Source: JBARCX01 sp049794535
Lineage (GTDB): Bacteria > Pseudomonadota > Gammaproteobacteria > Xanthomonadales > Rhodanobacteraceae
Length of the DNA: 14,011 bases
Assembly: GCA_049794535.1 (NCBI GenBank)
Contig: JBARCX010000347.1
Location: forward strand, 1 to 14,011
Direction of reading: 5' to 3'
The notes beneath the pieces are model-generated. The model worked only from the letters and a program-made list of their open reading frames with translations, made no database searches and was not told where the DNA came from. The translations under genes and the position numbers were made by a program. Below are positions 6,889 through 13,415 of the stretch, piece after piece; position 1 is the stretch's first letter; each line of letters begins with the position of its first letter.

Positions 6889-7457
6889 TGACACCGCCGC
6901 TTGCTGGTGCCTCGTCGGTGGAGCCGATACATCGGCCCTTGGGGCAGGTGCCAGTGATCGAAACCGAGCGGCTCAGGCTGCGCCCTCATCGGGCGAGCGA
7001 TCACGCTACCTGCCTGGCGATCTGGTCGGATCCCGAGGTGATTCGGTATATCGGCGGGCGTGCATTCAATGCCGAGCAGGTGTGGGATCGTTTGTTGCGC
7101 TACGCCGGACACTGGAGTCTGCTCGGCTATGGCTTTTGGGCGGTCGAGGAAAAGGAAAGCGGTCGCTACATCGGTGATATCGGCTGCGCTGATTTCAAGC
7201 GCGATATCGAGCCAAGCCTCGAGGGCATGCTGGAATTCGGTTGGGTGCTGTCGCCGGATACGCACGGCAAAGGCTACGCGAGCGAAGCCCTAGCTGCTGC
7301 GCTGGCGTGGGGCCAAGCCCACTTTGGCCACCTGAAGTCGGTATGCATTATTTCGCCGGAGAATCTGGCGTCGATCCACGTGGCTGAGAAGGCCGGATTC
7401 CAGCGGTGGCAGGAAACGGTTTACCACGATAGTCCCACGATCGTTTTCGCCCGCTAG
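6888..7457 (+). CDS. GNAT family N-acetyltransferase, RimJ/RimL-like
   Basis: The 189-residue protein is a GCN5-related acetyltransferase of the RimJ/RimL type (Acetyltransf_3), transferring an acetyl group from acetyl-CoA to an amine. The family opening ETERLRLRPHRASD is at 25-38. The acetyl-CoA loop is THGKGYASEAL at 125-135, following FGWVLSPD, and the C-terminal signature PENLASIHVAEKAGF is at 157-171. Members act on ribosomal proteins, antibiotics or small amines; the substrate here cannot be told. The ATG overlaps the nusB stop (TGATG), so it is likely coupled to nusB, although this neighbour is not part of the usual nusB block. The first 20 or so residues are proline-rich and not part of the domain, so a later start is possible. 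Confidence 0.85.
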   Translation: MTPPLAGASSVEPIHRPLGQVPVIETERLRLRPHRASDHATCLAIWSDPEVIRYIGGRAFNAEQVWDRLLRYAGHWSLLGYGFWAVEEKESGRYIGDIGCADFKRDIEPSLEGMLEFGWVLSPDTHGKGYASEALAAALAWGQAHFGHLKSVCIISPENLASIHVAEKAGFQRWQETVYHDSPTIVFAR

Positions 7458-7477
7458 CCCGGCGTTTCCATCGGGCT
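7456..7477. terminator. Weak bidirectional hairpin between convergent genes
   Basis: AGCCCG (7456-7461) and CGGGCT (7472-7477) form a 6-bp stem with a 10-nt loop in the 36-bp gap between the acetyltransferase and the - strand gene. Its position suits a shared terminator, but neither side has a T-run. Confidence 0.3.
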
Positions 7478-7493
7478 CATCGGCGGCGCGTAG

Positions 7494-7994
7494 TCACTTC
7501 GCGGAACAGTCCTTACGACTGTTATCCGCAATGCCGGCAACCAGCCAGCGACCATTGCGACGAACCAGATTGGCCACATCGGTGCCGCAATGGTCGACCT
7601 TGCCGTCGATCAGAAACTCGTAGGGGGCCCAGATAATCGCGATGTCGTTGTCGATCCGCACCAGCGGGTCGTGGATACGTTCGGCGAACTGCTGCGTGCC
7701 GGTGGTGGGAACGTGAGCGACGAAGGCATCGAAGTGGAGTTGCACCGGTTTGCCATCGCGCATCAGAGTGGCCATGCCACCGGGTAGCAGTTGATCGCGC
7801 ATCAGGTTCGGGTCGCGCTTGGCAATCGCGTCTAGAACCGATTGGAACGGGGCAAGCACGGCCTGCTCTTCCGGTGTGGCGGCACAAGCCGGCGCGACTG
7901 TGGCCAGCGCGATCATGGCGGTACAGATCAACGTTGCGAAAGGGTGAAGTCGAAAGGCGCGGCGGTCGTGCATGGACAGCGACTGGGTGTGCAT
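7494..7994 (-). CDS. Secreted NTF2/SnoaL-like protein of unknown role
   Basis: The 166-residue product has an N-terminal signal peptide (hydrophobic core LICTAMIALATVAPA, likely cut after ACA near residue 38). A mature domain of about 128 residues follows, with the pattern of the NTF2/SnoaL/DUF4440 fold: EEQAVLAPFQSVLDAIAKRD, a middle strand pair with FAERIHDPLVRIDNDIAIIW, then VDHCGTDVANLVRRNGRWLV. Exported members mostly lack a known reaction. Start 7994 is preceded on its strand by GGAAGG with 7-nt spacing. An in-frame ATG seven codons later (7973) gives a more normal signal peptide length. The two starts lie in a 12-bp direct repeat. It is on the opposite strand to its neighbours, separating nusB from thiL. 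Confidence 0.75.
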   Translation of the reverse strand: MHTQSLSMHDRRAFRLHPFATLICTAMIALATVAPACAATPEEQAVLAPFQSVLDAIAKRDPNLMRDQLLPGGMATLMRDGKPVQLHFDAFVAHVPTTGTQQFAERIHDPLVRIDNDIAIIWAPYEFLIDGKVDHCGTDVANLVRRNGRWLVAGIADNSRKDCSAK

Positions 7995-8000
7995 GGACAG
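7968..8000 (-). repeat. 12-bp direct repeat at the translation start
   Basis: GTGCATGGACAG is found at 7968-7979 and 7989-8000 (+ strand), 21 bases apart, which is exactly seven codons of the - strand gene. Each copy contains one of the two candidate start codons followed by a His codon. Confidence 0.6.
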
Positions 8001-8092
8001 GCCTTCCGAGTGGGCGTGCTTGGATTCTAGCGAAGCCTTGCACGACTAGCCTTACGCCAACTCCAGATTAGTGTTGAGCTTCAGTGTGAGAG

Positions 8093-8244
8093 CCCTCTCC
8101 CATCGGGAGAGGGTGCCGGCAGGCGGGTGAGGGTACGGCCAACGCGAGATGCTGAATCTTCGTCGCACCCTCATCCGTTGCGCCGAAAGGAAGTCGCTCA
8201 GGGACCGGCACATTCTCTCCCACAGGGACTTCCTTCGGGGCGCC
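8093..8244. repeat. Composite palindromic intergenic repeat
   Basis: Three stems can be drawn in the 350-bp gap before thiL. First, CCCTCTCCC (8093-8101) with GGGAGAGGG (8105-8113), perfect 9 bp with a 3-nt loop. Second, GGGTGAGGGT (near 8125-8134) with ACCCTCATCC (8167-8176), ten pairs of which one is G-U. Third, GCGCCGAAAGGAAGTC (8180-8195) with GACTTCCTTCGGGGCGC (8227-8243), almost complete with one bulge. This architecture and wording resemble dispersed intergenic repeats of Xanthomonadales and other Proteobacteria. The remainder of the gap (7995-8092, 8245-8344) shows no gene and no clear promoter. Confidence 0.65.
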
Positions 8245-8344
8245 GGAGGGAGATGGCAGATATCAACGGACTTACCCAAGTACTGGCTTGCACTGTGCCT
8301 ACGCAGATGGTCTGCTTGAGGCTGTTCTATAGCTGTTGGTGACC

Positions 8345-9328
8345 ATGGAATTCCGTCTTATCGATCGTATTCGTGAACGCACCGCGCAAGGGCGCGACGA
8401 TGTGCGGCTGGGTATCGGCGACGATGCCGCACTGCTCACCGTGCCCGAGGGGCAGGAGCTGGCCGTTGCGATCGACACCCTGGTCGAGGGTGTGCACTTT
8501 CCGCGTGAGACGAGTGCGGCTGATATCGGCTGGAAATCGCTCGCGGTGAATCTCTCCGATCTTGCCGCGATGGGTGCGAGTCCTGCGTGGGCTCTGCTCG
8601 CACTGACCTTGCCGAAAGCGGAATCCGCCGAGGTGACCTGCGCCTTCATTGATGGCTTCGCGGAAGGTTTCGCGCAGCTCGCACAGCCGCATCGTCTTGC
8701 CCTGGTCGGCGGCGATACCACGCGTGGGCCATTGGCTATCAGCGTGGCGGTGCACGGCTTCGTGCCGCCGGGCAAAGCGTTGCTGCGAGCGGGGGCGAAA
8801 GTCGGCGATGCCGTGCTGGTCACGGGCACGCTGGGCGATGCCGCAGCTGGCCTGTATTTGCTCCAACATGCGGCACGAACGGCGGTGGACGACACGCGTC
8901 GTGAGTATTTGGTCGAGCGTCTGAATCGTCCACAGCCACGCCTTGCTGCGGGTATGGCCTTGCGTGGGCGCGCCAATGCCTGCCTGGATGTTTCGGATGG
9001 TCTCCTCGCCGACCTTGGTCATATCTGTGAGGCGAGTGGCGTTGGCGCTGAGATCGAAAGTGCACTGTTGCCACGCTCGTCGGCCTTACTCGGCATGTTC
9101 GACGAAACCAGTGCGCGCGATTTCGCACTGAGTGGCGGTGACGATTACGAACTGTGCTTTACCGTGCCTCTTGCGCGCGTGGCCGATGTACAGGCTGATC
9201 TCGCACGTCTCGGCTGCGGTGCCACGCGTATTGGTCGCATCGTCGAGGGCAGCGGTGTGCGTGTGCGTGATGTGGATGGCGCGTGGCTGGAGTCGGCACG
9301 TCAAGGCTGGGATCATTTCGCCGCATGA
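8345..9328 (+). CDS. thiL: Thiamine-monophosphate kinase
   Basis: ThiL phosphorylates thiamine monophosphate to thiamine diphosphate, the active cofactor, using ATP, in the cytoplasm. The 327-residue protein has the family's landmarks: EFRLIDRI at the start, DVRLGIGDDAALL (19-31), VAIDTLVEGVHF (41-52), KSLAVNLSDLAAMGA (64-78), LVGGDTTRGP (120-129), CLDVSDGLLADLGHI in the C-terminal half and SGGDDYELCFT near the end. These acidic loops bind Mg-ATP and substrate. ATG 8345 matches the N terminus of E. coli ThiL; upstream in-frame TTG 8336 and GTG 8339 are alternatives, and no strong Shine-Dalgarno is visible. It overlaps pgpA by ATGA. In many Proteobacteria the order is ribH-nusB-thiL-pgpA; here an acetyltransferase, an opposite-strand gene and a repeat separate thiL from nusB, so it needs its own promoter. 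Confidence 0.96.
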   Translation: MEFRLIDRIRERTAQGRDDVRLGIGDDAALLTVPEGQELAVAIDTLVEGVHFPRETSAADIGWKSLAVNLSDLAAMGASPAWALLALTLPKAESAEVTCAFIDGFAEGFAQLAQPHRLALVGGDTTRGPLAISVAVHGFVPPGKALLRAGAKVGDAVLVTGTLGDAAAGLYLLQHAARTAVDDTRREYLVERLNRPQPRLAAGMALRGRANACLDVSDGLLADLGHICEASGVGAEIESALLPRSSALLGMFDETSARDFALSGGDDYELCFTVPLARVADVQADLARLGCGATRIGRIVEGSGVRVRDVDGAWLESARQGWDHFAA

Positions 9329-9840
9329 ATAACGAAAGCATGAGCGACAAGAAAATTCTCACCGATGCGCAACGCCGCATCCTCACTTCATCCTTTGCCG
9401 GCTGGTTGGCCTGTGGTTTTGGCTCTGGCCTCACACCAGTAGCGCAGGGCACGTTCGGCTCGTTGGCCGCGATCCTGCCGTGGCTGTTGCTACGCCATCT
9501 ATCACTGTCTTTGTACGTGCTAGTGATCGTGCTCGGTTTCGCGGTAGGCGTTTGGGCATGCAACGTCGCCGGTCGCGCGCTCGGTGTGGATGATCATCGC
9601 AGTCTGGTGTGGGACGAATTCATCGGTCAATGGATCGCGCTGATCCCGGCGCTGCTCGCTCCATGGTGGGCGGTGGTTATCGGCTTCGTACTGTTCCGTC
9701 TGTTCGACGTATGGAAGCCGTGGCCGATCCGCTGGCTCGATCGTCACCTCAAGGGCGGCATGGGTGTGATGGTCGATGATGTCGTTGCTGGCATCTTTGC
9801 CGCTGTGGTGTTGGTGGTAGTGCTGCACTACATCGGCTGA
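9325..9840 (+). CDS. pgpA: Phosphatidylglycerophosphatase A
   Basis: PgpA dephosphorylates phosphatidylglycerol phosphate to phosphatidylglycerol in the inner membrane. The 171-residue protein has the PgpA motifs: GSGLTPVAQGTFGSLAAILP (33-52), WDEFIGQWIAL (96-106), FRLFDVWKPWPI (124-135) and GGMGVMVDDVVAGI (144-157). Hydrophobic segments around 58-80, 104-124 and 152-169 are consistent with membrane spans. E. coli PgpA has 172 residues. ATG 9325 overlaps the thiL stop as ATGA, implying coupled translation; ATG 9340 would remove five residues and has no better ribosome binding site. The thiL-pgpA pair is widely conserved. The gene ends 33 bp from a convergent - strand gene, and I see no clear terminator between them. 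Confidence 0.95.
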   Translation: MNNESMSDKKILTDAQRRILTSSFAGWLACGFGSGLTPVAQGTFGSLAAILPWLLLRHLSLSLYVLVIVLGFAVGVWACNVAGRALGVDDHRSLVWDEFIGQWIALIPALLAPWWAVVIGFVLFRLFDVWKPWPIRWLDRHLKGGMGVMVDDVVAGIFAAVVLVVVLHYIG

Positions 9841-9873
9841 ATCCAACGGTTGTACCCCTGACGCGGAAAACCA

Positions 9874-10803
9874 TTAGCTATGCGACGGCTCTGTATCTGG
9901 TGCATGTCTCTCATGCGCATGGATAAACGCCAATATGTCGGTAAGCGTCGGCGCGTGATGGCGTAGTGGCCGAGACATCGCGAACAACAATGGCGAATGA
10001 CTGACGCCTGGATAGAGTTTCAGTGTGACGTCTTCGTGGTGTGCTTCCATTAGACGTGCCAGCGATTTGCTGTTCGACGGATCGACCTCGTGATCGGCGG
10101 TGCCATGCAATAAGAGCATCGGCGGCTCGTGGCCCTGGATGTAGGTAATCGGCTCTGCGCGTTTCTGTTCGGCAGGTTGTGTACCGAACATGCCGAGCAT
10201 ATCGACTTCTTTCGCGGGGATCGGTACGAAATCGTAGACGCCGGCCAAACCGATGAACCCGGCCAGATCCTGCTGCTGCATGCCATCCGCTGCCAGCCAA
10301 CTCGGGTCGGTGGCGAGTAGGGCAGCGATATGCCCGCCGGAGGAATGACCCATCACGAAGATGTCTTGTGGATTGCCGCCAAGCTGATCGGCATGGCTGT
10401 GCACCCACGCCACGGCATGCGCAGCATCCTGCATAAAGCCGTCCATCTTCACCGTGGGGTATTTTCGGTAATCGGGTATCGCCACGATCACCCCGTGTGC
10501 GGCCAGTGCCTCACCGACGAATCGATACCATTGACGCTTGCCATGCGTCCAATCGCCACCGTAGAAAAACACCACGATCGGCGCATTTTCGACATGGCTG
10601 GGGCGATAGACATCCAAAGCGAGATGATGCGTCGGATCGAACACGATGTTGCGCACGACGTCGGTGCCCTTGTGCTCGTCGGTGGTATTGAGCCCCGCGA
10701 ACAGAACGGCATGACAGCCAGTCAGCAGTAGCGTGCTGTATGCGACGAACGCAAACAGCAAGTGACGTGTGTAGTACATGCGGGGAACGAGTCGGTGAGG
10801 CAT
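9874..10803 (-). CDS. Alpha/beta hydrolase lipoprotein (carboxylesterase type)
   Basis: The 309-residue protein has a lipoprotein signal peptide ending in the lipobox LLTGC (C30), so it is probably anchored to a membrane facing the periplasm. The alpha/beta hydrolase domain shows the oxyanion-hole segment VVFFYGGDW (77-85), the nucleophile elbow MGHSSGGHIA (151-160) with S154, HGTADHEVDP (233-242) with the likely acid D237, and GVSHSPL (266-272) with H269. The HGG-like oxyanion segment (here YGG) and GHSSGG place it with the esterase/lipase group that includes BD-FAE-type feruloyl esterases; the substrate is not known. ATG 10803 is the longest start, while ATG 10779 (MYYTRHLL) would give a more usual signal peptide of 21 residues before the cysteine. 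Neither start has a strong ribosome binding site. The 70-nt hairpin repeat lies 49 bp upstream. Confidence 0.85.
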   Translation of the reverse strand: MPHRLVPRMYYTRHLLFAFVAYSTLLLTGCHAVLFAGLNTTDEHKGTDVVRNIVFDPTHHLALDVYRPSHVENAPIVVFFYGGDWTHGKRQWYRFVGEALAAHGVIVAIPDYRKYPTVKMDGFMQDAAHAVAWVHSHADQLGGNPQDIFVMGHSSGGHIAALLATDPSWLAADGMQQQDLAGFIGLAGVYDFVPIPAKEVDMLGMFGTQPAEQKRAEPITYIQGHEPPMLLLHGTADHEVDPSNSKSLARLMEAHHEDVTLKLYPGVSHSPLLFAMSRPLRHHAPTLTDILAFIHAHERHAPDTEPSHS

Positions 10804-10852
10804 CGTGCTATCAACGTGCAGTGATCATGATTGGATGACAGCACCATCCTAC

Positions 10853-10922
10853 GTTGGGATTCGCAGGTTCATCCCAATCTACAGGGCGAATTGTAGGTTG
10901 GGATGAGTTTGCGAATCCCAAC
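10853..10922. repeat. 70-nt near-perfect hairpin repeat
   Basis: Arms 10853-10883 and 10892-10922 (31 nt each) flank an 8-nt loop. Of 31 pairs 27 are Watson-Crick and the other four are G-U when read as RNA, so none is broken. The arms carry the GTTGGGATTCGC / GCGAATCCCAAC ends and a TCATCCCAA / TTGGGATGA core seen in dispersed intergenic repeats of this bacterial group. It begins 9 bp downstream of the dehydrogenase stop and precedes the lipoprotein gene on the same strand. No T-run adjoins it, so it is not a simple terminator. The rest of the 128-bp gap shows nothing else clear. Confidence 0.75.
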
Positions 10923-10931
10923 AATAGGGAA

Positions 10932-11948
10932 TCAATCCACGTTAGCCTCAAGCACAATGCGATACCGTGCATTGCCCGCTTCCAGATGTGCCAACGCTTC
11001 GTTGACCTTATTCATCGGAAACATTTCCACCTGCGGACGGATGTCGTGGCGTGCAGCGAAAGCAAGCATGGTGGCGATGTCGATCGGCGAACCGGTCGGT
11101 GAGCCGGAGATATCGCGTTGCCCCATGATCAGCGAGAACGCGGCGACGGGAATCGGCTCCAGCACCGCACCCACCACATGCATGCGCCCTTTCGGTGCCA
11201 GTGTGCCGATAAAGGCATTCCAGTCCATCGGTACGTTCACCGTCACCAGTAGCAGATCGAGTGAGCCGGCGATGGCCTTGATCGCATTCGCATCGCGGCT
11301 AGCTACGACATGGTGTGCACCGAAGCTACGCGCTTCGTCGGCTTTCGCCATGGTGGAAGTAAACGCGGTGACCTCACAGCCCCATGCGGCGGCAAACTTG
11401 ATTGCCATGTGGCCGAGCCCGCCGATACCCACCACGCCGACACGTGCCGTGGGCAAGATGTCGTAAGCAAGGAAGGGCTTGAACACGGTGATGCCGCCGC
11501 ATAGCAGCGGGCCGGTGCTGGCCAAGTCGATGCCGTTGGGCAGCGGGATGGTCCATGCCCAATGCGCACGCATCTTGTCCGCAAAACCGCCGTGATGGCC
11601 GCCGATCGTCGCTACGGATTCGGCGCAAAGGTGCTGATCGCCCGACATGCACTGCCGACAATGCATGCAGGTTTGTGCGGTCCAGCCGATACCAACGCGT
11701 TGGCCGATTTGCAGTCCTTTGGTTTGCGCACCGAGTGCGACGACCCGGCCGATGGCTTCGTGGCCAGGTACGAAGGGGTAGCGCGCCATCCCCCATTCGT
11801 TGTGAATCATCGACAGATCCGAGTGACAAATGCCGCAGTAGTCGACGGCTATCTCCACTTCCTCGGCACCCAGCGGACCCAGATCAAAACCCTGCGGTAC
11901 CAGCGGCTGATCGGCGGCGGTAGCGGCCCATCCTCGTATCTGTGACAT
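10932..11948 (-). CDS. ahr: Zinc-dependent NAD(P)H aldehyde reductase / alcohol dehydrogenase, Ahr (YjgB) type
   Basis: This is a medium-chain zinc alcohol dehydrogenase most like E. coli Ahr (YjgB), which reduces a broad range of aldehydes with NADPH. Shared strings include VDYCGICHSDLSMI (35-48), GLQIGQRVGIGWTA (78-91) and GPLLCGGITVFKP (146-158). Catalytic zinc ligands are C41, H63 and C150. The structural zinc site is C94, C97, C100 and C108. The Rossmann motif GIGGLGHMA spans 174-182. At 338 residues it is almost the same length as E. coli Ahr (339). ATG 11948 is chosen because GGAG lies 9 nt upstream on the - strand and it gives a normal N terminus; ATG 11975 is an alternative. It is transcribed away from the aldo/keto reductase across a shared intergenic region, which suggests joint control of carbonyl detoxification. 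It may be followed by the lipoprotein hydrolase in the same transcript, across the hairpin. Confidence 0.93.
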   Translation of the reverse strand: MSQIRGWAATAADQPLVPQGFDLGPLGAEEVEIAVDYCGICHSDLSMIHNEWGMARYPFVPGHEAIGRVVALGAQTKGLQIGQRVGIGWTAQTCMHCRQCMSGDQHLCAESVATIGGHHGGFADKMRAHWAWTIPLPNGIDLASTGPLLCGGITVFKPFLAYDILPTARVGVVGIGGLGHMAIKFAAAWGCEVTAFTSTMAKADEARSFGAHHVVASRDANAIKAIAGSLDLLLVTVNVPMDWNAFIGTLAPKGRMHVVGAVLEPIPVAAFSLIMGQRDISGSPTGSPIDIATMLAFAARHDIRPQVEMFPMNKVNEALAHLEAGNARYRIVLEANVD

Positions 11949-12003
11949 GTGCGCAGTCTCCGGTGGACGAAGCATTGAAGATTACGCCGTCGTGGTTAGC
12001 AGA

Positions 12004-12061
12004 ATGTGATTACAGCTTCGCGATGTGATCGGCCAGATGTAGTCGACATGATGTGATCGGC
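12004..12061. promoter_or_regulatory. Candidate shared operator: repeated ATGTGAT sites
   Basis: The 175-bp gap between the chosen starts of the divergent reductase genes contains GATGTGATCGGC twice, at 12022-12033 and 12050-12061. Between the copies is a short inverted repeat, ATGT (12037-12040) and ACAT (12046-12049). A third ATGTGAT lies at 12004-12010. Copies are 28 bp apart, close to whole helical turns near 2.7. TGTGA is also the half-site of CRP/Clp regulators, but the matching TCACA half is absent. The regulator is unknown. No convincing promoter boxes for either gene could be assigned. Confidence 0.4.
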
Positions 12062-12123
12062 ACGATTGGACGCATGGCTGCGCTATTGGCATGCTCGCGT
12101 TTTCCCGCTTCAGGATCGCCACC

Positions 12124-13089
12124 ATGCAATACCGTCGCCTCGGCCAGACCGGCCTGCAACTATCCGCCTTGTCATTCGGTGCGTGGGTTACTTTCGGCAG
12201 GCAAGTAGGCCGCACCCAGGCGCGTGAATTACTGGCCATGGCGTGGGATCGCGGCATCAATTTTTTCGATAACGCGGAGGTCTACAACCACGGCGAAGCT
12301 GAGCGGGTGATGGGTGATGTGCTGGCTGATCTGCGCTTTCCGCGCGACAGCTACTGCGTATCGAGCAAAGTGTTTTTCGGCGCCGTGGATAGCCCAAAGC
12401 CAACTCAGCGTGGTCTCTCGCGCAAACATGTCATCGAGGCATGCGAACAGGCACTGCAGCGTTTGCGTGTGGATCATCTTGATCTGTACTTCTGCCATCG
12501 GCCGGATCCGGATACACCGATTGCTGAGACGGTGATGGCGATGGATACCTTGGTACGCCAAGGCAAAGTGCTCTACTGGGGCACTAGCGAATGGCCAGCC
12601 GAAGCGATCGAGCAGGCGCATCGTCTTGCGCGCGAACTGCACGCCTACGCGCCGGTGGCCGAACAACCGCAATACAACCTGCTGCATCGCGAACGCGTGG
12701 AGAAGGAATACGCGCCGCTGTACGCGAATCACGGCATGGGCACCACCATCTGGTCGCCGCTGGCCTCGGGCCTGCTGACCGGTAAGTACAACGATGGCGT
12801 GCCATCGGATACGCGCTTGGCGCAACCGGGTTACGAATGGCTGCGTGATGAAGTGCTGGGGCAGGGCGATCGCATCGCCAAGGTGCGTCGATTGCAGCCG
12901 ATTGCGGATGAGCTGGGTTGCAGCATGGCGCAGCTGGCGCTGGCCTGGTGCCTGCTCAACCCGCACGTCTCAACCGTGTTACTGGGAGCTAGCCGGCTCG
13001 AACAGCTGGAGCAGAACCTGGCGGCGCTTGATGTGCTGCCACGGCTTGATGCCGCCATCGCGCAACGTATCGAGCAGGCTGTCCAGTAA
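12124..13089 (+). CDS. Aldo/keto reductase, Kv-beta-like (AKR6-related)
   Basis: The 321-residue TIM-barrel enzyme reduces aldehydes or ketones with NADPH. The catalytic tetrad is visible: FFDNAEVYNHGEAE gives D49 and Y54, SSKVFF gives K82, and FCHRPDPDTP gives H125. Long stretches read like the beta subunit of animal voltage-gated potassium channels: GLSRKHVIEACEQAL (97-111), RPDPDTPIAETV (126-137), YWGTSEW (151-157), WSPLASGLLTGKY and AWCLLNPHVSTVLLGAS towards the C terminus. Unlike Kv-beta, which has an Asn at the fourth tetrad position, this protein keeps the His typical of active reductases. No channel gene is nearby. ATG 12124 is chosen because the family begins MxYRxLG and AGGA (12112-12115) lies 8 nt upstream; an in-frame ATG at 12091 is less likely. 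It is divergent from ahr. Confidence 0.93.
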   Translation: MQYRRLGQTGLQLSALSFGAWVTFGRQVGRTQARELLAMAWDRGINFFDNAEVYNHGEAERVMGDVLADLRFPRDSYCVSSKVFFGAVDSPKPTQRGLSRKHVIEACEQALQRLRVDHLDLYFCHRPDPDTPIAETVMAMDTLVRQGKVLYWGTSEWPAEAIEQAHRLARELHAYAPVAEQPQYNLLHRERVEKEYAPLYANHGMGTTIWSPLASGLLTGKYNDGVPSDTRLAQPGYEWLRDEVLGQGDRIAKVRRLQPIADELGCSMAQLALAWCLLNPHVSTVLLGASRLEQLEQNLAALDVLPRLDAAIAQRIEQAVQ

Positions 13090-13130
13090 CGCTGCTCGAC
13101 GGGGTTGGAAAGGAGCTGGATCGGGGGTGG

Positions 13131-13158
13131 TTGACAGTTAAATGAGAATCATTATCAT
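13131..13158 (+). promoter_or_regulatory. hemP promoter
   Basis: A perfect -35 box TTGACA (13131-13136) is followed after 16 bp by TATCAT (13153-13158), a 5/6 match to the -10 consensus. Start of transcription is expected near 13165, about 26 nt before the hemP ATG. The Fur box covers the spacer and -10, so Fur bound to iron should block polymerase directly. Confidence 0.8.
13138..13156 (+). promoter_or_regulatory. Fur box (iron-responsive operator)
   Basis: The 19-bp site ending at 13156 matches 15 of 19 positions of the consensus GATAATGATAATCATTATC, with an unbroken run of ten matches, AATCATTATC, at the 3' end. It lies inside the hemP promoter, the classic arrangement for repression under iron-replete conditions. 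Confidence 0.9.
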
Positions 13159-13190
13159 CAACTACGCCCCCGACTGATGCGGAGTTGTCC

Positions 13191-13415
13191 ATGTCACTGT
13201 CCACCACCTTGAGTCTTCCTCCCGGCGCGACCCTGCTTTCGGGTTCGTTCCCCCGGCTCAGCTTGAAGCCCCGTCCCGCGAGTGCGGATGCCGCGACTCG
13301 GCGCGTGACCAGCCAATCGTTGCTGGCGGGCGAGCGCGAGCTGGTGATCCACCATCAGGGCAGCGAATACCACCTGCGCCTGACACGCAACGACAAGCTG
13401 ATCCTTACCAAGTAA
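13191..13415 (+). CDS. hemP: Hemin uptake protein HemP
   Basis: HemP/HmuP is a small conserved protein encoded at the head of haem-uptake loci. In rhizobia and Burkholderia the homologue is needed for expression of the haem receptor, so it may act as a regulator rather than a transporter part. The 74-residue product has a variable, proline-containing N-terminal half and the conserved C-terminal block: SQSLLAGERELVIHHQGSEY (41-60) and HLRLTRNDKLILTK (61-74), ending exactly at the family's usual C terminus. GGAG (13181-13184) is 6 nt before ATG 13191; a TTG at 13185 is rejected. It is under a strong Fur-controlled promoter. The next gene starts 107 bp later on the same strand. Confidence 0.93.
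   Translation: MSLSTTLSLPPGATLLSGSFPRLSLKPRPASADAATRRVTSQSLLAGERELVIHHQGSEYHLRLTRNDKLILTK

Noticed and set aside
8052..8279. A 75-codon - strand frame in the gap before thiL
   Set aside because: It is made almost wholly of the palindromic repeat, and such repeats give similar spurious peptides in many genomes.
8299..9022. Two - strand frames of 225 and 231 codons opposite thiL
   Set aside because: They are antisense to thiL, whose motifs are unmistakable, and overlap each other in different frames.
12022..12061. CRP/Clp binding site suggested by TGTGA
   Set aside because: The required TCACA half-site six bases away is absent at each copy, so only half-sites are present.
12229..12966. A 245-codon - strand frame opposite the aldo/keto reductase
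   Set aside because: Antisense to a conserved gene, no ribosome binding site or family motif seen.
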